A DNA stretch of 64,000 nt, taken from positions 11,503,434 through 11,567,433 of the forward strand of contig JAVHZZ010000008.1 of the NCBI GenBank assembly GCA_036250195.1. The letters run 5' to 3'. The notes under the pieces were generated by a model, which had not been told where the DNA came from, ran no database searches, and saw only the letters and a program-made list of their open reading frames with translations. Positions 21,741 through 33,720 of the stretch are shown here, in pieces. Position 1 is the first letter of the stretch. Every line of letters starts with the position of its first letter. A program made the position numbers and the translations under genes. The stretch is from Mixophyes australis (Eukaryota; Chordata; Amphibia; Anura; Limnodynastidae).

Positions 21741-22451
21741 CTCCAGCCATCTGACTGACACCTGATTATCCATGCCCCAGTTCCGCCAACTGCTGAATAC
21801 TCAATTGTCCCCGGCCCAGCCACTTCCTTCTAACCTCTCTCCTATCTTTTATTTAGCCTGTTCACCGAAAAAAAAGTAGATATGTGTTGTATCCAAAGAC
21901 AATGGAAAATAAACAACTTGAACCATATACGGTACTTGCTGAAAAGCACAGCAGTCTGAACCACAAAATAATGTATTTTCGAAACCTTGCACAGTGGCAA
22001 AAACATAAATGAGAGTCACGTGGAAGTGGTACAGTAAACACCCGGCAGTGGTTTAATAGTGATTTGGACAATGTGAAAATTTTTAGATATAATTTCACAG
22101 TTTGAAATTAGGAAATGTTGAACCTCATAAACTTGTCTTTTTTTTCTAACTGTAATAAGCAGAACCAATCTGTGTATTAGTAAATACGAGTGTGCACAGC
22201 AGCAAACACTAAAACCTGCATCATGGTTTTCCAGGCAGTTAAACAGAATGGATCTCTCTATGTCAGTGCTGTAAGTCTATCAGTCTCTCTGTATCTGTGC
22301 AGTCTAAGCTTTGTTTGTTAATGTCACACCCAGAATGTGCTTGGCCTCTGCTATATATGGCGTTTTTTTAGCTTTGTTTGTGTCATGTTTATTTCCCGTA
22401 AGCTCCGCATGTGTGTTCACACCCTGTCACCCCGTTATTTCCTCCATTCAG

Positions 22452-22589
22452 AATGCCGCTTATAAGCACAACACTATTGTTAATGTTGGCCTGCTGCACT
22501 CAGGAAACCTCTCAGCAATGCATGATGGGAAAAGCATGTGTTATACTATGCATCATTCAGCTAACTATCAAGATATGCTTCTCTACAAT
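22452..22589 (+). CDS. LRRC7: LRRC7 linker exon with diverged tail (46 codons)
   Basis: The exon begins NAAYKHNTIVNVGLL after the acceptor cctccattcag. The first 29 residues, to SAMHDGKSM, align with human densin. The remaining 17 (CYTMHHSANYQDMLLYN) do not resemble the human LNLQTKSKFDHQELPLQK-type tail, although length and phase agree (46 against 47 residues) and the donor AAT/gtaagt is consensus. Either the tail has diverged, or the human tail is a separate exon that I could not find in the 9.7-kb intron that follows. The joined frame continues correctly into 32279. Confidence 0.88.
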
Positions 22590-23004
22590 GTAAGTATATG
22601 GCCCGAACTGTTACAGAGCTAAGTCATTCTGCACAAGACTGTCTAGATTGCTTTCTGTGTTTCCTCCCTTATAAATGTATCTCTGCTCAGTACATTTGCA
22701 AGGTCTTAAAGCAACAGCATTTGGAAAGTTGAACAAATGGCGAAGTCTTAATAAACCTCTTTCTCCTAGTTTTTCACATAAGGTCATTTCCTAGCAAACA
22801 ATATGCTTTATACTCTGTGCTGAGAAATATTGCCCAGCCGCGTGGAAGGTTCTCCGCAGGCATGTTAGGACAAATTGGGGCTCTCTCTCTTTGTCTTCCA
22901 TTAGCTGGACTAAAAACATATATTTTTTAATTAGTTTCAGTTCAGTGATAATCACTTGTAAAGATCTGACCTAAATGCACTATAGTGCTTTTACTGTAAA
23001 ACTT

Positions 23005-23071
<67 letters not shown>

Positions 23072-23076
23072 TGAGG

Positions 23077-23112
<36 letters not shown>

Positions 23113-23570
23113 AAGATAGATATGAGATAGATAGATAGATAGATAGATATGAGATAGATAGATAGATAGATAATATGAATAGATAGATGGATTGAAAGAT
23201 GATAAGATAGATAGAATATATAATAGAATGAAGATATGAGATAGGTAGATAAGTAGAATATAATAGATAGATAGATAGATATGAGATAGATATAGATAAT
23301 ATGAATAGATAGATAGAGAGATAGATATGAGATAGTTATATGATAGATAGATAGATAGATAGATGGATAGATAGATGGATAGATAGATAGATAATATGAA
23401 TAGATAGATAGAATATATAATAGAATGAAGATATGATAGATATGAGATAGATATAGATAATATGAATAGATAGATAGAGAGATAGATATGAGATAGATAG
23501 ATAGTTATATGATAGATAGATAGATAGATAGATAGATATGAGAGAGTTATATGATAGATAGATAGATAGT
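23005..23570. repeat. (GATA)n microsatellite block, 565 bp
   Basis: It consists of TAGA/GATA units with interspersed GATATGAGATA and GATAATATGAATA variants that recur in a longer pattern (blocks around 23210-23330 and 23395-23490 are similar). The 214-codon minus-strand frame rich in YLSI is only the translation of the repeat. It abuts a palindromic MITE at 23572. Confidence 0.95.
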
Positions 23571-23571
23571 T

Positions 23572-23736
23572 CACTAAGGGATCCAAAACCTTTTAAAACG
23601 GAAAAGTGGAGGTGTAGCCCATAGCAACCAATCAGATTTTAGCTATCATCTTTTAGAATGTACTAGATAAATGATTGGCTGCTATTGGCAACACCTCCAC
23701 ATTTCCATTTTAAAAGGTTTGATACATCTACCCCTA
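23572..23736. mobile_element. Palindromic CCAAT MITE
   Basis: The arms aaaccttttaaaacggaaaa and tttccattttaaaaggtttg flank the agcaaccaatcagatttt and atgattggctgctattggca cores. The left terminus is shortened against the GATA block. Confidence 0.8.
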
Positions 23737-24243
23737 AGGGTTCTTTTCTTATCTATGGATGTGTAACACCTAAGAAGGAGCTCACCTTGATGGCTGAGAT
23801 GGAAAGCTCTTTGTGTAAATAGTACAATGTCGCTTTAAAGTCCAGCCTACTGTAGGACTAAACTCCATTGGAGCCTCATTCATGAGAGTGAGAGGACATC
23901 GGGCTGTCTTTGTTACTTGCCTTACATTTGCATATGTGAACATTGTATTACATTGTCTGTATGCTTAAAAAGCACTTTAACGTGTGCACTTTCCTGTATA
24001 AACTGTTCTTAGATGGTTCAAAAGACCTGCTCTGAATCCCTTTATGGGGATAAAAGCTCTTCATCCAGCCACTAAGCCAGAAACGGCCCCCAAAATGTGC
24101 ACTGTCCACCACTTGAAACTCACAAAATCTCATTTATTCATGTGGTTACACAATACTAGGCACCTGTACGCTTCCCAATACTTTAGCAAGCAGCACAATT
24201 CACTCTGCTTCACTGATCCTCTTCAGAAGATGCTAAATTATTG

Positions 24244-24412
24244 ACGGCGAGTTTGAAAAAGTGTAGATGTTGCCTATAGCAACCAATCAGAATCTAGCTG
24301 TCATTTTGTAGAATGAGCTAATAAATAACAATTAGAATCTGATTGGTTGCTATAGGCAACATCTCCACTTTTCAAACTCGCCAGAAATCCTCAGCTTGAT
24401 ACATTTACCCCC
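24244..24412. mobile_element. Palindromic CCAAT MITE, left end truncated
   Basis: It contains gttgcctatagcaaccaatc and the inverse gattggttgctataggcaac, and ends gatacatttaccccc. The left arm starts inside the element (acggcgagtttg). Confidence 0.85.
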
Positions 24413-24782
24413 ACGAGTTTATCTTGTGCCGAGATCAGGAAAAATAACTGCAGCCCTTAATAGTTCAATAAATAAATAGTTATATAGCGCTGTAGTATAT
24501 AGATTATCAGATAACACTGAGGACATTTTACAGCAGATTAATGAGTGACCTTGTACATCAGAATTCCTTAATGTAATAAAGTTACTCTGATAAGTTCTAG
24601 GATTGCAGAGATGGAGCCAAGGTCCTATCGTTTAATAAACACTTTCAAATATTGCTGCTTTAATATATGTATAGCAGGATTCTGTGTAGTTTCTACGTAT
24701 TGTACTGCAATACTGTTAATCATATGCCAGTTATCTGTCACCCGATGTCTAGATATATCTGTATATTTTATAGACACTAATC

Positions 24783-25003
24783 ATACTTGCCAACTCTCTC
24801 GGAATGTCCGGGAGACTCCCGCATTTCGCGAGAGTCTCCCGGACTCCCGGGCGAGTGTGGCAATCTCCCTGATCGGCAAAATTCGGTTTAAACGCCGCGA
24901 TTCACCCGAAATCGACGCGATCTCGGCGCCCCGCCCCCTGTACGCCCATGTCCCAGCCGGCATCTCCCGGAAGCCAGAAAACAAATGTTGGCAAGTATGA
25001 CAC
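24783..25003. repeat. Dispersed inverted-repeat element (acttgccaac...gttggcaagt)
   Basis: It starts catacttgccaactctct and ends aatgttggcaagtatg, with an inner palindrome around gggagactcccgcatttcgc. Same family as 19390-19745. Both-strand frames here are by-products. Confidence 0.8.
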
Positions 25004-25434
25004 TAATACGTAAGGGTTCAGATCTCTCCAGCTGCCCTGGTTTATAGCGAGCGGATACATTGTTTATATCGCCCTGTGCTTCCTATCCAGCCCTGTATAC
25101 TGTATGTTTCCGTGTGTTGCCTTCTGCTTACATGTATAAGAAACAGCACAAATCTGCACTAACTCGTAACAACCAATCAGACAATTGCAACGGTCCTGTG
25201 CTGATCTAAGCTAACATTTGATTGGTTGCTCAAGGTTTAGCCATGTTCTCATTTCCACCAAATAAGTCCTTTAGGGGTCTATTTATGACCCATCGTATAT
25301 GTCTCAAGTTAATTATAATTTCTAATCACAATGATAAAATTAATTAATATGCAAATTTATTAAAATTGTTTAACTAGGACAGCGGCTGCGATAGGAGCCT
25401 GTCCCAGTAAATAATCTATAGTAAAGTGATCATA

Positions 25435-25690
25435 ATGGTGGCTCAGTGGTTAGCACTTCTGCCTCACAGCACTGAGGTCATGAGTTCAATTCCTGACCAT
25501 GGCCTTATCTGTGTGGAGTTTGTATGTTCTCCCACAATCCAAAAATATACTACTAGGTTAATTGGCTGCTCTCCAAGTCTGTCTGTGTATGTTAGGAAAT
25601 TTAGACTGCAAGCTCAATGGGGCAGAGACTGATGTGAGTGAGTTCTCTGAACAGCGCTGTGGCATTAGTGGCGCTATTTAAATGATGAAG
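25435..25690 (+). mobile_element. tRNA-derived SINE, internally deleted
   Basis: It starts ggtggctcagtggttagca and has the B-box-like gagttcaattcc. It then jumps from tatgttctccc to acaatccaaaaat, so about 45 bp of the body are missing compared with 60045-60365. It ends gtggcgctatttaaatgatg. Confidence 0.8.
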
Positions 25691-25948
25691 ATTTACGATG
25701 GTGAGGAGCATGAAGCCTGCAGGAGAAGGATCTGAAGATCCCTCTCTTGCAATGGGGAATTAGTGGTGTTATATAAACAGCTTTTGATGATACTCTCCCC
25801 AGAGGTAGTACGGCTAAACAGTTATTCATTTAAAAACTGTATTTTGTGTTTAGTTGGATTGTTTTTTTTCTTATATTCAAATTTTGTCTGAAGATCTGAA
25901 ACAAATAAGTGTGACAAATATGCAAAAATCGAAGAAATCATGAACATA

Positions 25949-26250
25949 GGCAAACCGAGGGGGGGTTTCCTAATGCCCAGAAACCCCCTTCAAGCCTGGG
26001 GCACTGTATAATTGAGGTGGCTGGACCCTGCTCCCACTTCACACAGCTCTGCTTGAAAAAGGGAGAGCTGCCTGCACCTAACAGTAGTGCACGCAGCATT
26101 GCCCATGTATATTATAGGGATAGAAAGATTTGGAGAGCAGCCAAGCACTGTCTAATATTATAGCCATGCCCCCATGCATGCTGGTCACGCCCACTGGTGT
26201 CGTGGTGTGGAAACCCCCTCTACAAATCCTGCCTTTTCCCCTGATGAAGG
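25949..26250. repeat. Dispersed 300-bp repeat, copy 1
   Basis: It begins ggggggtttcctaatgccc and ends aatcctgccttttcccctga. It matches 54577-54880 along its whole length in the same orientation, including ggggcactgtataattgagg and taacagtagtgca. Family unnamed. Confidence 0.8.
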
Positions 26251-26895
26251 GGGCAAAAAAAAATTCCCATGACTGTACATCGCTCCGTGTGGCTACCAAG
26301 ACTCTGCTGGCAGCAGCTTGATTGGGAACGCTACCAAAAACACACAGTATCCACACAAAATATGTTATCCTGCTAAGAAAAACCTCATATTTACATTTGT
26401 GATTGAATGTGGTGCATTTTATTGCAGAAGTTGCTCTTTCTGCTAAGAATGTCCCAAACTGACAAAACTTTCAAGGTGCAAAAACTTAATCTGTGCAACT
26501 GAAGCCGTCTCACAGCTCTGATCTGTTTATATGTCTGTAATAACAGCGGCTACAATCATAAATAAACCCACATGGAAACTCAATTCACCTCAGATGGCCA
26601 AAACATATTCCAGCTTTAACAGTAATAAATGTAATGTATGAATGGACAACAGTTTTTTTTGTGTAAATCTATGCATTTGCTTTGCTGAATGCATGTTGAA
26701 ATTAAAGAGAACATAAAGCTTGGGAGTGAATTTGTTTCTTTAATAGCTGTTTTTAATATACAAATAGAAAAAGTTGGGTGTATCAATTAGTTTAATACAG
26801 AGATGTGTTTGACACCACAATCTTCCTGCATCCGTGTGACATAATTACAGTGCTGCTGGAGGAACCTGCTATTTCTTTTATCTAACTCTAGTCTG
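26251..26895 (+). other. LRRC7 intron, no feature recognised
   Basis: AT-rich; no coding signal. Confidence 0.5.
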
Positions 26896-27270
26896 CCTGC
26901 CTTCCTCCATTCCCCTCCTCACATGTCACTACCCCTGTCACATGCAGCCCTGTCCTCACTAACACATCACTCATCTCCTGATATACTCTGTGCTGCTGGG
27001 GGGCTGCTCCTTCCACTATATAACCCTCAGTCTGTGTCTTCCTGCTGCCTCCATTCCCCTCCTCACATCATGTCACTGCCCGTCACATGCAGCCCTGTCC
27101 TCACTAACACATCACTCACCTCCTGATATACTCTGTGCTGCTGGGGACCCTGCTCCTCCCACTATATAACCCTCAGTCTGTGGCTTCCTGCTGCCTCCAT
27201 TTCCCTCCTCACATCATGTCACTGTCCCTGTCACATGCAGCCCTGTCCTCACTAACACAATCACAGTGGA
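26896..27270. repeat. Tandem repeat, 144-146 bp unit, 2.6 copies
   Basis: Units start with cctccattcccctcctcac at 26904, 27048 and 27194. Each holds catgcagccctgtcctcac and tatataaccctcagtctgtg. The pyrimidine-rich strand is the + strand. Frames 26923-27126 and 27135-27428 are repeat by-products. Confidence 0.85.
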
Positions 27271-29337
27271 CAGATCACTACCTGACAAAATCGTCACATT
27301 CATCTCCTGAAATACCCTGTGCTACCGTGATGCGATTGGCTGCAGGTTGTTCTATCCACAACTGCTTCAAAACAGGGGACACACAGATGAGCAGGAAATT
27401 AAGAATTTATACAAAAAAAGTTTTTTGATCCTAACTTAAAAAATCTCCGGTTGGTGTCATCTTTTCGCTGAACAGCATTGCAAGAAATCTAATCTGGATG
27501 CCACAATATGAGCTCTGGATTTCTTTGGTTTTACGAATGCTTTAAAATATGTGATTTAGCTGCTAAAATTAGTTTGTTATTCATGAGAAATAGAATGTTT
27601 ATTTCTCATCCTCTGAAGGGATGAATCATTCAGTGAGTTGCCAGTCAGGATGGTTTTAATTGCTTTCTGAAGCAGTGAGACAATGTGTCTCTTGTTTTTT
27701 CACGCAAATGTTCCCACTTTGGCTTAGGGACACCTACAGCCTATGTACAATACTTGTAGCTGGTGCTAGATTTTATTATAACTCATTTTTAAGCCGAATG
27801 CATGGTCGTCCCATACCTAGGTTGCCAATCATCGGGTTATACAGTGCAGATGGCAAACTTTAGGGACAATTGGCAACTATGTAAAAAGGAAGTCAAAATT
27901 TTACTCATCAGTTACAAAACAAACAATTGTACATGTGAGGTTTTCATATAACATCACGTAGAGCTATGAGGACAGCGGGGAAAGTCATTCATGTTTATTT
28001 AACCCTGTTCCTTATTTTTTGGGCCATATAGACTGTTTTTTAGGAATAACTCATCTAAAATAAATCAAAAGAGATGAAGAAGCAGACTCAGGGTATAAAG
28101 CAAATACAGAGATGATTGTACAGGAAAATACCACTTTGAGGAATACAATTTGTGTCTCCAATTACTCAGAATATTGTTCCTTATTCCTTCAATATAATAA
28201 AGACATTTTTTAGATGCTGGATTAATTGTATTTTAATTGTGCAGAATCCATTGAATGGTATTCTGCAAATCCAGAAATTGCTTTTAAGAATTAAACTCAC
28301 GCATTTCTCTGCACGCATTAATCGGTGGCATCTTACCGTAGGCTGACAGAGAGCTGAGCCAATCAGCGCAGGGAATTTACTACAGTGACTGTTCTCTCTG
28401 GAGGGGCCAGCCCCAAGAAGAACCTTAATGCCAGGGTCTTGTGCCCCCAGCCCATACCATTCAACAAAAATAAAAAGAGTGGGGTTTAAAAACAAAAACA
28501 AAGCAACATGAGGTGGAAGATTCCTTTTATAATCTGCCTGGTATTGCGGGCACCACAAACAGCCACTTACACTGTGTGACTGTCTATGGCACCACACAAC
28601 GCATTTCGCACCTCGAGGGCATACCCAGGTTACTTACGTGCCTCCTACTTTTATATGGTCACTGAACTCCTTGGTGACTTCTAATACCCATATAGTTTAT
28701 AGCAGGGGGCTCGTTATCATATATGTAAAATATATATGTTTTGGAAATACTAAAATATAATCTGACGTCCAGCAGCCCCGCTCCAAAATCCCTCGGATAG
28801 CTCGTCCACAGCCACAGATGGGAACTTTCAAATACAGCTGATAAAATGGAGTAAAATTATATACAACCACTAACGCCTGATCAGAATCTGAGTATTCTGC
28901 AGCCACCTGTGTTGTTTATATAAGCTGAAAAGAATATATAATGATATAATATTACTAATGTGCCAGCTGGTACTCTCTCTGCCGCCTCTACCTCATTATT
29001 ATTTATCAGTCTTTGAGCTGCAGATCCATTGCAGAGAATCCGCCATTTATCAAGGAAAATATCTAAATGGCAATGGTTTCATTCTCTCCAAGTAATAAAT
29101 ATATCCCTGTATTCATCTTCTCCTGACAAATGGCTCCCAAAAAAGTAATAAGATTTTAATAATTAAGGCCGCGGAGAGGGCCAACGAGGTTCTGAATCCT
29201 GTATTTATAGGTTGTGTTGCTCTTATATCCACTGAGAGCAGCCTAATGACTCCAGCCAAAATTTATATTGTTTATTGCGTTCTGTAAAATTTATCTTACA
29301 GACCAGAAGAATGTGGGTCATTGTTTGACGCAAGATG
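27271..29337 (+). other. LRRC7 intron, 2 kb without a supported feature
   Basis: A 138-codon minus-strand frame at 28181-28597 has no homology and no splice-like or start context. I searched here for a densin-type exon with a QTKSKFDHQE-like peptide and did not find one by eye. Confidence 0.4.
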
Positions 29338-29640
29338 TCTGGTTCATTAAGGACAGGAAAGCCCAAAAAAAAGGAGTAACTTTGCACCTGAGTAAAACCA
29401 TGTTGCATTGGAGGGGGAGGTAAATTTAAAATGTGGGGACAGATTTATAGTTGGGTAGGACATGTCCTAGATCAACTTTACATTTCAGTGTATAAATAAA
29501 GCTAATATGTATTTGTGTGCTACATGAAAAAACAGCCAGTATATATCTTATGCGCAAAATAATAAACTAATTTGCACCCCTTGCATTGTAACAATGTTTT
29601 GTCCATTTTTTTGCCTTATTTTCCTTAATGAATCAGGTCC
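29338..29640. mobile_element. Foldback MITE, CCTGATTCATTAAGG family (copy 2)
   Basis: It carries aatttgcaccccttgcattg, gtgtgctacatgaaaaaaca and the right end ccttaatgaatcagg. The left arm is degraded (ggttcattaagga). Confidence 0.8.
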
Positions 29641-29711
29641 AATGTGTCTATTTTTGTACCTGCCGGTACAGGAAGCAGAAGGATTAGCGGGACATGATGT
29701 TGTTGACTTCA

Positions 29712-29887
29712 GGGGGGTAAATGTATCAAGCTGAGAGTTTTCCAGGGGGTTTGAAAAGTGGAGATGTTGCCTATAGCAACCAATCAGATTCTAGCTATCA
29801 TTTCATAGAATGTACTAAATAAATGATAGCTAGAATCTGATTTTTTCAAAACCGCCGGAAAACTCTCAGCTTGATACATTTACCCCC
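29712..29887. mobile_element. Palindromic CCAAT MITE with deleted right arm
   Basis: The left arm is intact (ggggggtaaatgtatcaag through agcaaccaatcagattcta). The right arm goes from tagaatctgat directly to ttttttcaaaaccgccgg, losing about 25 bp that include ggttgctataggcaacatc. It ends gatacatttaccccc. Confidence 0.85.
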
Positions 29888-30488
29888 AGGAGTGGAAAAT
29901 GTTGTATCTTCTGATGGGAAAGGCTGTTATGTTATTTGCCAAACACTGACTAAATGCCTTGCATAATGTGCACATGCAAAAAAGCTGTAGAGTTTTTTTT
30001 TCTCCATCCAAAATTAATATTAGTCGTTCAGGGTGGAGATCAAGCCTGGTCTATGCTTTTGGTGGTGGCTTTTGCACTTTCCAAAATAACTTTATATGGA
30101 AACATTTAAAGGAGCAGTTCAACCAATATAGTAAAGTATTTAAATGTACGATAGTAACACAACTTTGATGTCCCCTCACTCTTATGAGTTCTTCAATAAA
30201 TGAGGCCCAATTGCTGGTTACTATGGGTCTTTCAAGCTATTAAGTTTTATAAGTTTGGTCTATGTAATTCAATATATTCAATAAATCTTATTAATATTTG
30301 AGCACTGATATATTTTATTATTAAAGGGGGGGGGTCGCCTAAAATGGTGTTAGGCTGGACTTTAAAGTAATGTGTCTATTATTGTAATATTCACATATAC
30401 ATGTGGACCTGCGATTCTGGAAAAAGACAGGCAGTGTGATTTCCTGGGTGCAGGTCCCGAAAATGTTGGCCGCATCTATCAATATGCT
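29888..30488 (+). other. LRRC7 intron, no feature recognised
   Basis: A G-run at 30326-30334 and AT-rich sequence only. Confidence 0.5.
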
Positions 30489-30664
30489 CAGTGTCTGTCT
30501 GGCAAATTTTAGCCTGGGGGGGGGGGGGAGGGGGGTGTGAAACTGTGCTCAGCAGCCTAATATATTAGGAACATTTAACAGCAAAAAAAGTGCAGGTAGT
30601 GACCCAGGCCAATGTAACTCACTACGGAATCTGGCCCCCTGCCCCCTAAACCAGCCAGCCCCTG
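30489..30664. mobile_element. hAT-type element, older copy of the 721-899 family
   Basis: Starts CAGTGTCTGTCTGGC and ends CCAGCCAGCCCCTG. The flanks aatATGCT and tgtATGCT agree at the last six of eight bases. The interior matches 721-899 in order (aaattttagcctgggggg, agcagcctaatat, gacccaggcca). Confidence 0.65.
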
Positions 30665-32278
30665 TGTATGCTATACTAGTGCATAATAATTAGACCACAT
30701 TTAGTTATCCAGTCTATCTGTCTGACCCACTTTGTGCATGGGTGACACTTGTATGTAGTAGCCATGTACATTTTAAAGAAGAGACACAGCTCAGTTTTAG
30801 TAGCAAGGAAAAAGTAGAACAAGCCATTAACTCTTTATTATGCACTGATCAGTAGTTTTTGATAGGATCGAAAATATCTTACTGTATTTGCCTATTAAAA
30901 CACTTTTTCAGGACCAACTGTGGCCGCGGGGAATTAGTGAAACCGTAGCGAATGTAATGTATCGCTAAACCTTGTAACGTGTGACTTCTAAAAAACCATT
31001 GTAGGAAAAATGAAAGAATCGCAGCACGAGAGAGTCAGGCCAGGAAAAGGACGGACTCCGGGAAGATACAACGTTAAATAAACCTGGGGAGGTAGAGAGA
31101 AGCTGGGCCTGTCATCCATAATTGGGCAACAGATGAATCAGCAGACAGTAATTTTCGAGCTGTTCATAGCGTAAAGGCCTCTTACTGAGCTCATCTCTAA
31201 ACTCTACGGGTCACAGTTTAAGCTCATTAATACCGCCTCATAGCTTGCATGATCGTTCTGGCTGCGTTGTGTCATCTGTATGTGAATGAGACGAGCGTTT
31301 TGTCTTAATTAATTAATATATTATTTAAGTTCCTGTACTCTGATCCTGCAAATAGAGGCCTTTTACCTTACCTGCAACCGCAGGAAATCTTAGCAGAGAT
31401 GTCACTTGGTGGCTCTGTGGGAAGAGTGTTAAGAAAACATCGCAGCGAGGGAGAAAGTTAATCCTACAAAATATCTCAGGGTTGGGCGGGTGGAGGAGTT
31501 AGTAGCAAATAAACCGAGGGATAGAAATGTGACCTTACAGGAATGACTGAGTTTACAAAATTGATATATGTGGGGTGTAAATAACTCTTCGTTCTGTCCC
31601 AGATTTATGGATCGTCCACAGTGACATTGCAGATAGGGATTATAATTCTATGAAATGAATAATACCCGACCTGGTGGTGCTGAATTTTGACTTGTGTATG
31701 GAAGATTCTTAGCTAGTCATATTATATGAAACTCTCATTGTTAGTTATTCTTAATCATAACTAAGGGGTCTCTTTATGAATAGGATGTAAACCCTTTCTT
31801 CCCGAAAAATGAGAGTTTTCTCAAGATTTAGGGTATTTTACCATTCAGCAAAGCCCCCGGGCCAATGGTAGCCTTCACTGGGGGCATCTGCCAAAGCCTC
31901 CCCATGTAAACCATGAGGAAGCCTTCTTAACAAGACTTCCAGTTCCAGATTTGTATAAAAAAAATAATAAAGTTAATATAAAATAAATGTAACTTAAAGG
32001 AAAATAAAATAAAAAACTTTAATAACAATTACAGTTCCGGCAATGTAGGGGGAATTTATTTTAAAATATAAAAATAGCACAAATTAAGAACTACCGGATG
32101 CCATCTCTAGAATAATAAATCGATTGGAAACCTACGTATAAATTATACAGAATTTTGATCAGAATCCTAAAATTTGGTGATTGGATTTTTAATCAGTTCC
32201 AGTTTTGCTGATTAATACTGGCTTATATTCTTGTTGTCTATAAGGACTGATCATTTTCTCTTTCTTCCAAAAACATAG
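30665..32278 (+). other. LRRC7 intron, no feature recognised
   Basis: 1.6 kb up to the acceptor at 32278. No termini or tandem structure visible. Confidence 0.5.
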
Positions 32279-32395
32279 ACCCCATCTCAACAGAGCAATA
32301 TCATGGACAATGGGCAAGAAGATATATCCATCAGTCAATGGAATCCTTACCCTCTCGGTCGAAGAGATGTACCCCCAGAGACCCTCGCTAAGAAG
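32279..32395 (+). CDS. LRRC7: LRRC7 linker exon (39 codons)
   Basis: Phase 0 at both ends, with acceptor caaaaacatag and donor AAG/gtattt. The peptide starts [15 protein letters not shown] and ends [20 protein letters not shown], matching human densin apart from a two-residue shortening around the ISISQW region and a few substitutions. The exon sits alone between introns of 9.7 and 4.7 kb. It lies in the segment just before the region that mammalian work links to protein partners near the PDZ domain; no motif in the sequence proves a particular partner. Confidence 0.95.
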
Positions 32396-33039
32396 GTATT
32401 TCATATGCACTGATTCCAATTAGAAACCTCACACACAGTCAGTGCCACAGTCTTTCCTATAATAAAATAACTGAATGCAATGTATAGACAATAAAAATGC
32501 ATGTATGTATATGTAAGTGATGCCTACACACCAATATGTTACTGAAATGCATCAAAGTTTATGTGCTTATGCGTGATTTTGACTCATGCATCTCCCAAGC
32601 CTTCAGCATTTCTTATGAGTCAATATTGTTAACATGCCAAATATGTGTGCCGCAGTCGATTGCTGACTTGGTCCATGGCATAACACCCCTTTGGCTCTGT
32701 GTGCAGGATCCGACTCCTCATTCTGGCGCGGAGGTTTTTTCACAATCCGCCTCTTCTCATAGAGATAGGTTTATCCATCAAAAGGCTGCCTCTGTTTTGG
32801 TGATGTCACTAGTTCCTAGCAAATTGTTAGGATGCATTCTCATGGGTTCAGCTTGCAAAATAACTGTATGTAGGTGTCACTATAAAAATGGAAATTCCCT
32901 TTAAAGGGAAAATAGACCCTCTGTGATGTGCCCGGTGGGCACATTATTAAGGAAAATTATCTACTAAGCTAAGAACAGACAAAGAGGTATGGCTAAGTTT
33001 GTGAACACTTAGAAACTAGAAAAGGAGGATTGGTAGGAG

Positions 33040-33720
33040 AATGAGCTAGAGCAAGCTGAACCTGTGCCCAGTAGTGTGGTCTCCACTAACAGGCTCAGAG
33101 TCATTGATAGAGGTGCAAAGGTGAGGGAGATGAGGAGACCAAGGGCAGGGGCCCAGGGACAAAGTGTAAAATGAAGCAGGGATGCCGAAGGCAGAGGAAA
33201 AAGGAAGAAGAGGACTTGAGATTAGAGGGCCCTGCTCGCGAGAGCTTACAATCTAAAGAGAGGGGGCAGAATGAGGGAACTAGATATCTGAAGGGAGGGA
33301 TCAACAATAGTGTGTTATACGAGCAGAGAAAAATAGGATGAGGAATACTTTGAGTTTGTGGAGAAGGCAGATGAAGAGGAGGGATGAGGAGGGAGGGTAG
33401 AGGTTAGACAGAGGAAGGGTAAGTTTTCCTGAACAGGTGGGTTTTAAGTAATCGTTTCATGTTGGCAGACTAGGGGATAGCCTGATAAAACGAGGGAGAT
33501 CGTTCCAGGGAAAGGGGGCAGCATGGGCAAAATCTTGAATGCAGGAATGAGACCTGGTTACCAGATGGAAAGTGATGCGGCACTCGTCGGCTGACCATAG
33601 AGGGCGAGTGGGAGTATAAATGGAGATTAAGTTGGAGACTATTTATTTGGATATCCACAGCAGACGTTTCTTGTTGACAGTTTTGGGACAGCGAAGGACC
33701 TGTGGTTTCAGGATCTATAT
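33040..33720. repeat. Purine-rich probable interspersed repeat
   Basis: It is strongly purine-biased on the + strand (gagggagatgaggagacc, agaggagggatgagg). It has stretches I associate with dispersed amphibian repeats (gagagcttacaatctaaaga, gttccagggaaagggggcag). No ends defined, so the family is unnamed. Confidence 0.45.

Noticed and set aside
22942..23586. 214-codon minus-strand frame rich in Tyr, Leu, Ser, Ile
   Set aside because: It is the translation of the GATA microsatellite.
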